From Treponema sp. (GTDB lineage: Bacteria > Spirochaetota > Spirochaetia > Treponematales > Breznakiellaceae): DNA of 14,026 nucleotides. Positions 13,564 to 14,026 of this stretch are shown here, piece by piece. Numbering within the stretch: position 1 is the first letter of the stretch; every line of letters begins with the position of its first letter. The stretch lies in contig JAITNU010000134.1 of assembly GCA_031290325.1 (NCBI GenBank), forward strand, positions 1 to 14,026. The letters run 5' to 3'. The notes under the pieces were generated by a model. That model saw only the letters and a program-made list of their open reading frames with translations. It ran no database searches and had not been told where the DNA came from. A program made the position numbers and the translations under genes.

Positions 13564-14026
13564 TTATCCTATATGTTTCTCAATAATCCCGTCCACATCT
13601 ATCCATTCGGCTAAGGCACGGCGTTTTTCCTGAACAAGGGAGCTGTCCTGTCCTTTTGTTTCCAGGACAAGGGTTTTCCCATTATCCAAATTAATCAGGA
13701 AGCCGGGGTAGTAATAATTCGGAATAATAATTGCCTGCCCCGCCTGTCTGCAAGACCTGCGGACGGTAAGGCCGGGGGCTACGATAAACACGTTTTTTGA
13801 AAAGCGTTTATCCTGCGGGTAAGCGGCTTTATTGCATAGCTGCCATGGGCATTGCCATGACGGTCGTTTTGCCACCTCCGGTACACAGTTTGGTGCATAT
13901 ACATCGATCCGCCATCGCCTTCAATGTTTATTCCTGTTTTTTCGGCATCCGGGGCTTCGGCAAGCCAGATAATTGTTTCTATGGCATCAAGCTGACAAAA
14001 GAAAAAAGCGAAACGGCGTATGTCTT
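13564..14026 (-). pseudogene. Decayed type III restriction endonuclease (Res subunit) remnant, 5' end outside window
   Basis: On the minus strand three frames together spell pieces of a type III Res protein. Frame one, from 14024 to about 13905, reads FFFCQLDAIETIIWLAEAP and then GINIEGDGG. A second frame, about 13891 to 13830, has the helicase Walker A KLCTGGGKTTVMAM, then a stop. A third frame, 13875 to 13564, has NKAAYPQDKRFSKNVFIVAPGLTVR, then jumps without a break to the C-terminal nuclease core YYYPGFLINLDNGKTLVLETKG and ends at TAA. Intact Res proteins have several hundred residues between those two parts, so the middle is deleted. The catalytic PD is PG here (a GAC-to-GGC type change), while the ExK pair survives as ETK. 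Two apparent frameshifts plus deletion plus active-site change mean it is inactive. No partner methyltransferase is in view. The family call is from recalled motif patterns. Confidence 0.72.

Noticed and set aside
1..14026. CRISPR arrays, insertion sequences, prophage or integron parts
   Set aside because: I saw no regularly spaced repeats, transposase or integrase motifs or terminal inverted repeats on either strand; the only accessory-type DNA is the restriction remnant at the right end.

Overview
The window looks like a chromosomal piece of a spirochaete, most likely a Treponema-group species (inference). The support is: an enoyl-CoA/enoyl-ACP reductase of the FabV/Ter type (characterised in T. 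denticola) beside accB-accC; a pyrG-lptC-lptA-lptB operon; and a lipoprotein-like two-component sensor. T. pallidum lacks fatty-acid synthesis, so the fabV-accBC cluster points to a less reduced relative, such as the gut treponemes. Most genes are moderately GC-rich, lie on the + strand and read as ordinary housekeeping DNA. The two ends of the window are atypical.

Layout. Positions 1-45 are almost pure C (28 uninterrupted Cs at 18-45), which is either an assembly edge artefact or a true homopolymer. Positions 46 to about 405 are AT-rich, with no credible gene. At 450-2961 a family 3 glycoside hydrolase (NagZ-like) overlaps a GNAT acetyltransferase. A tRNA-Val(TAC) lies on the minus strand at 2967-3040. 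From 3200 to 6237, fabV, accB and accC form a tight operon, with an inverted repeat bracketing the fabV -10 box. From 6284 to 9917, pyrG, lptC, lptA and lptB form a second operon, linked by overlaps of 16 and 4 bases and a 3-base gap. It is followed by a probable terminator at 10056-10079.

From 10147 a large hybrid histidine kinase (lipobox, two periplasmic substrate-binding domains, one TM helix, HisKA, HATPase, REC, REC) runs in one frame to 13476, but an amber codon at 13216-13218 cuts the second receiver domain seven codons before its phospho-accepting Asp. On the opposite strand, from 13564 to the window end, is a decayed type III restriction endonuclease gene. It has two apparent frameshifts, a large internal deletion and a PD-to-PG change in its nuclease motif.

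How the genes fit together. accB/accC supply the biotin-carboxylation half of acetyl-CoA carboxylase and fabV reduces enoyl thioesters, so this is probably a fatty-acid synthesis unit. pyrG makes CTP, needed for phospholipid head groups, and lptCAB encode parts of a lipid-export bridge, so the window centre is biased towards envelope lipids. The Lpt genes are notable because characterised treponemes lack conventional LPS. I found no wholly new system. The best leads are the amber-split sensor kinase, the restriction-gene fossil, the fabV operator candidate, a missing conserved loop in the biotin carboxylase, and promoters placed almost on top of two start codons.
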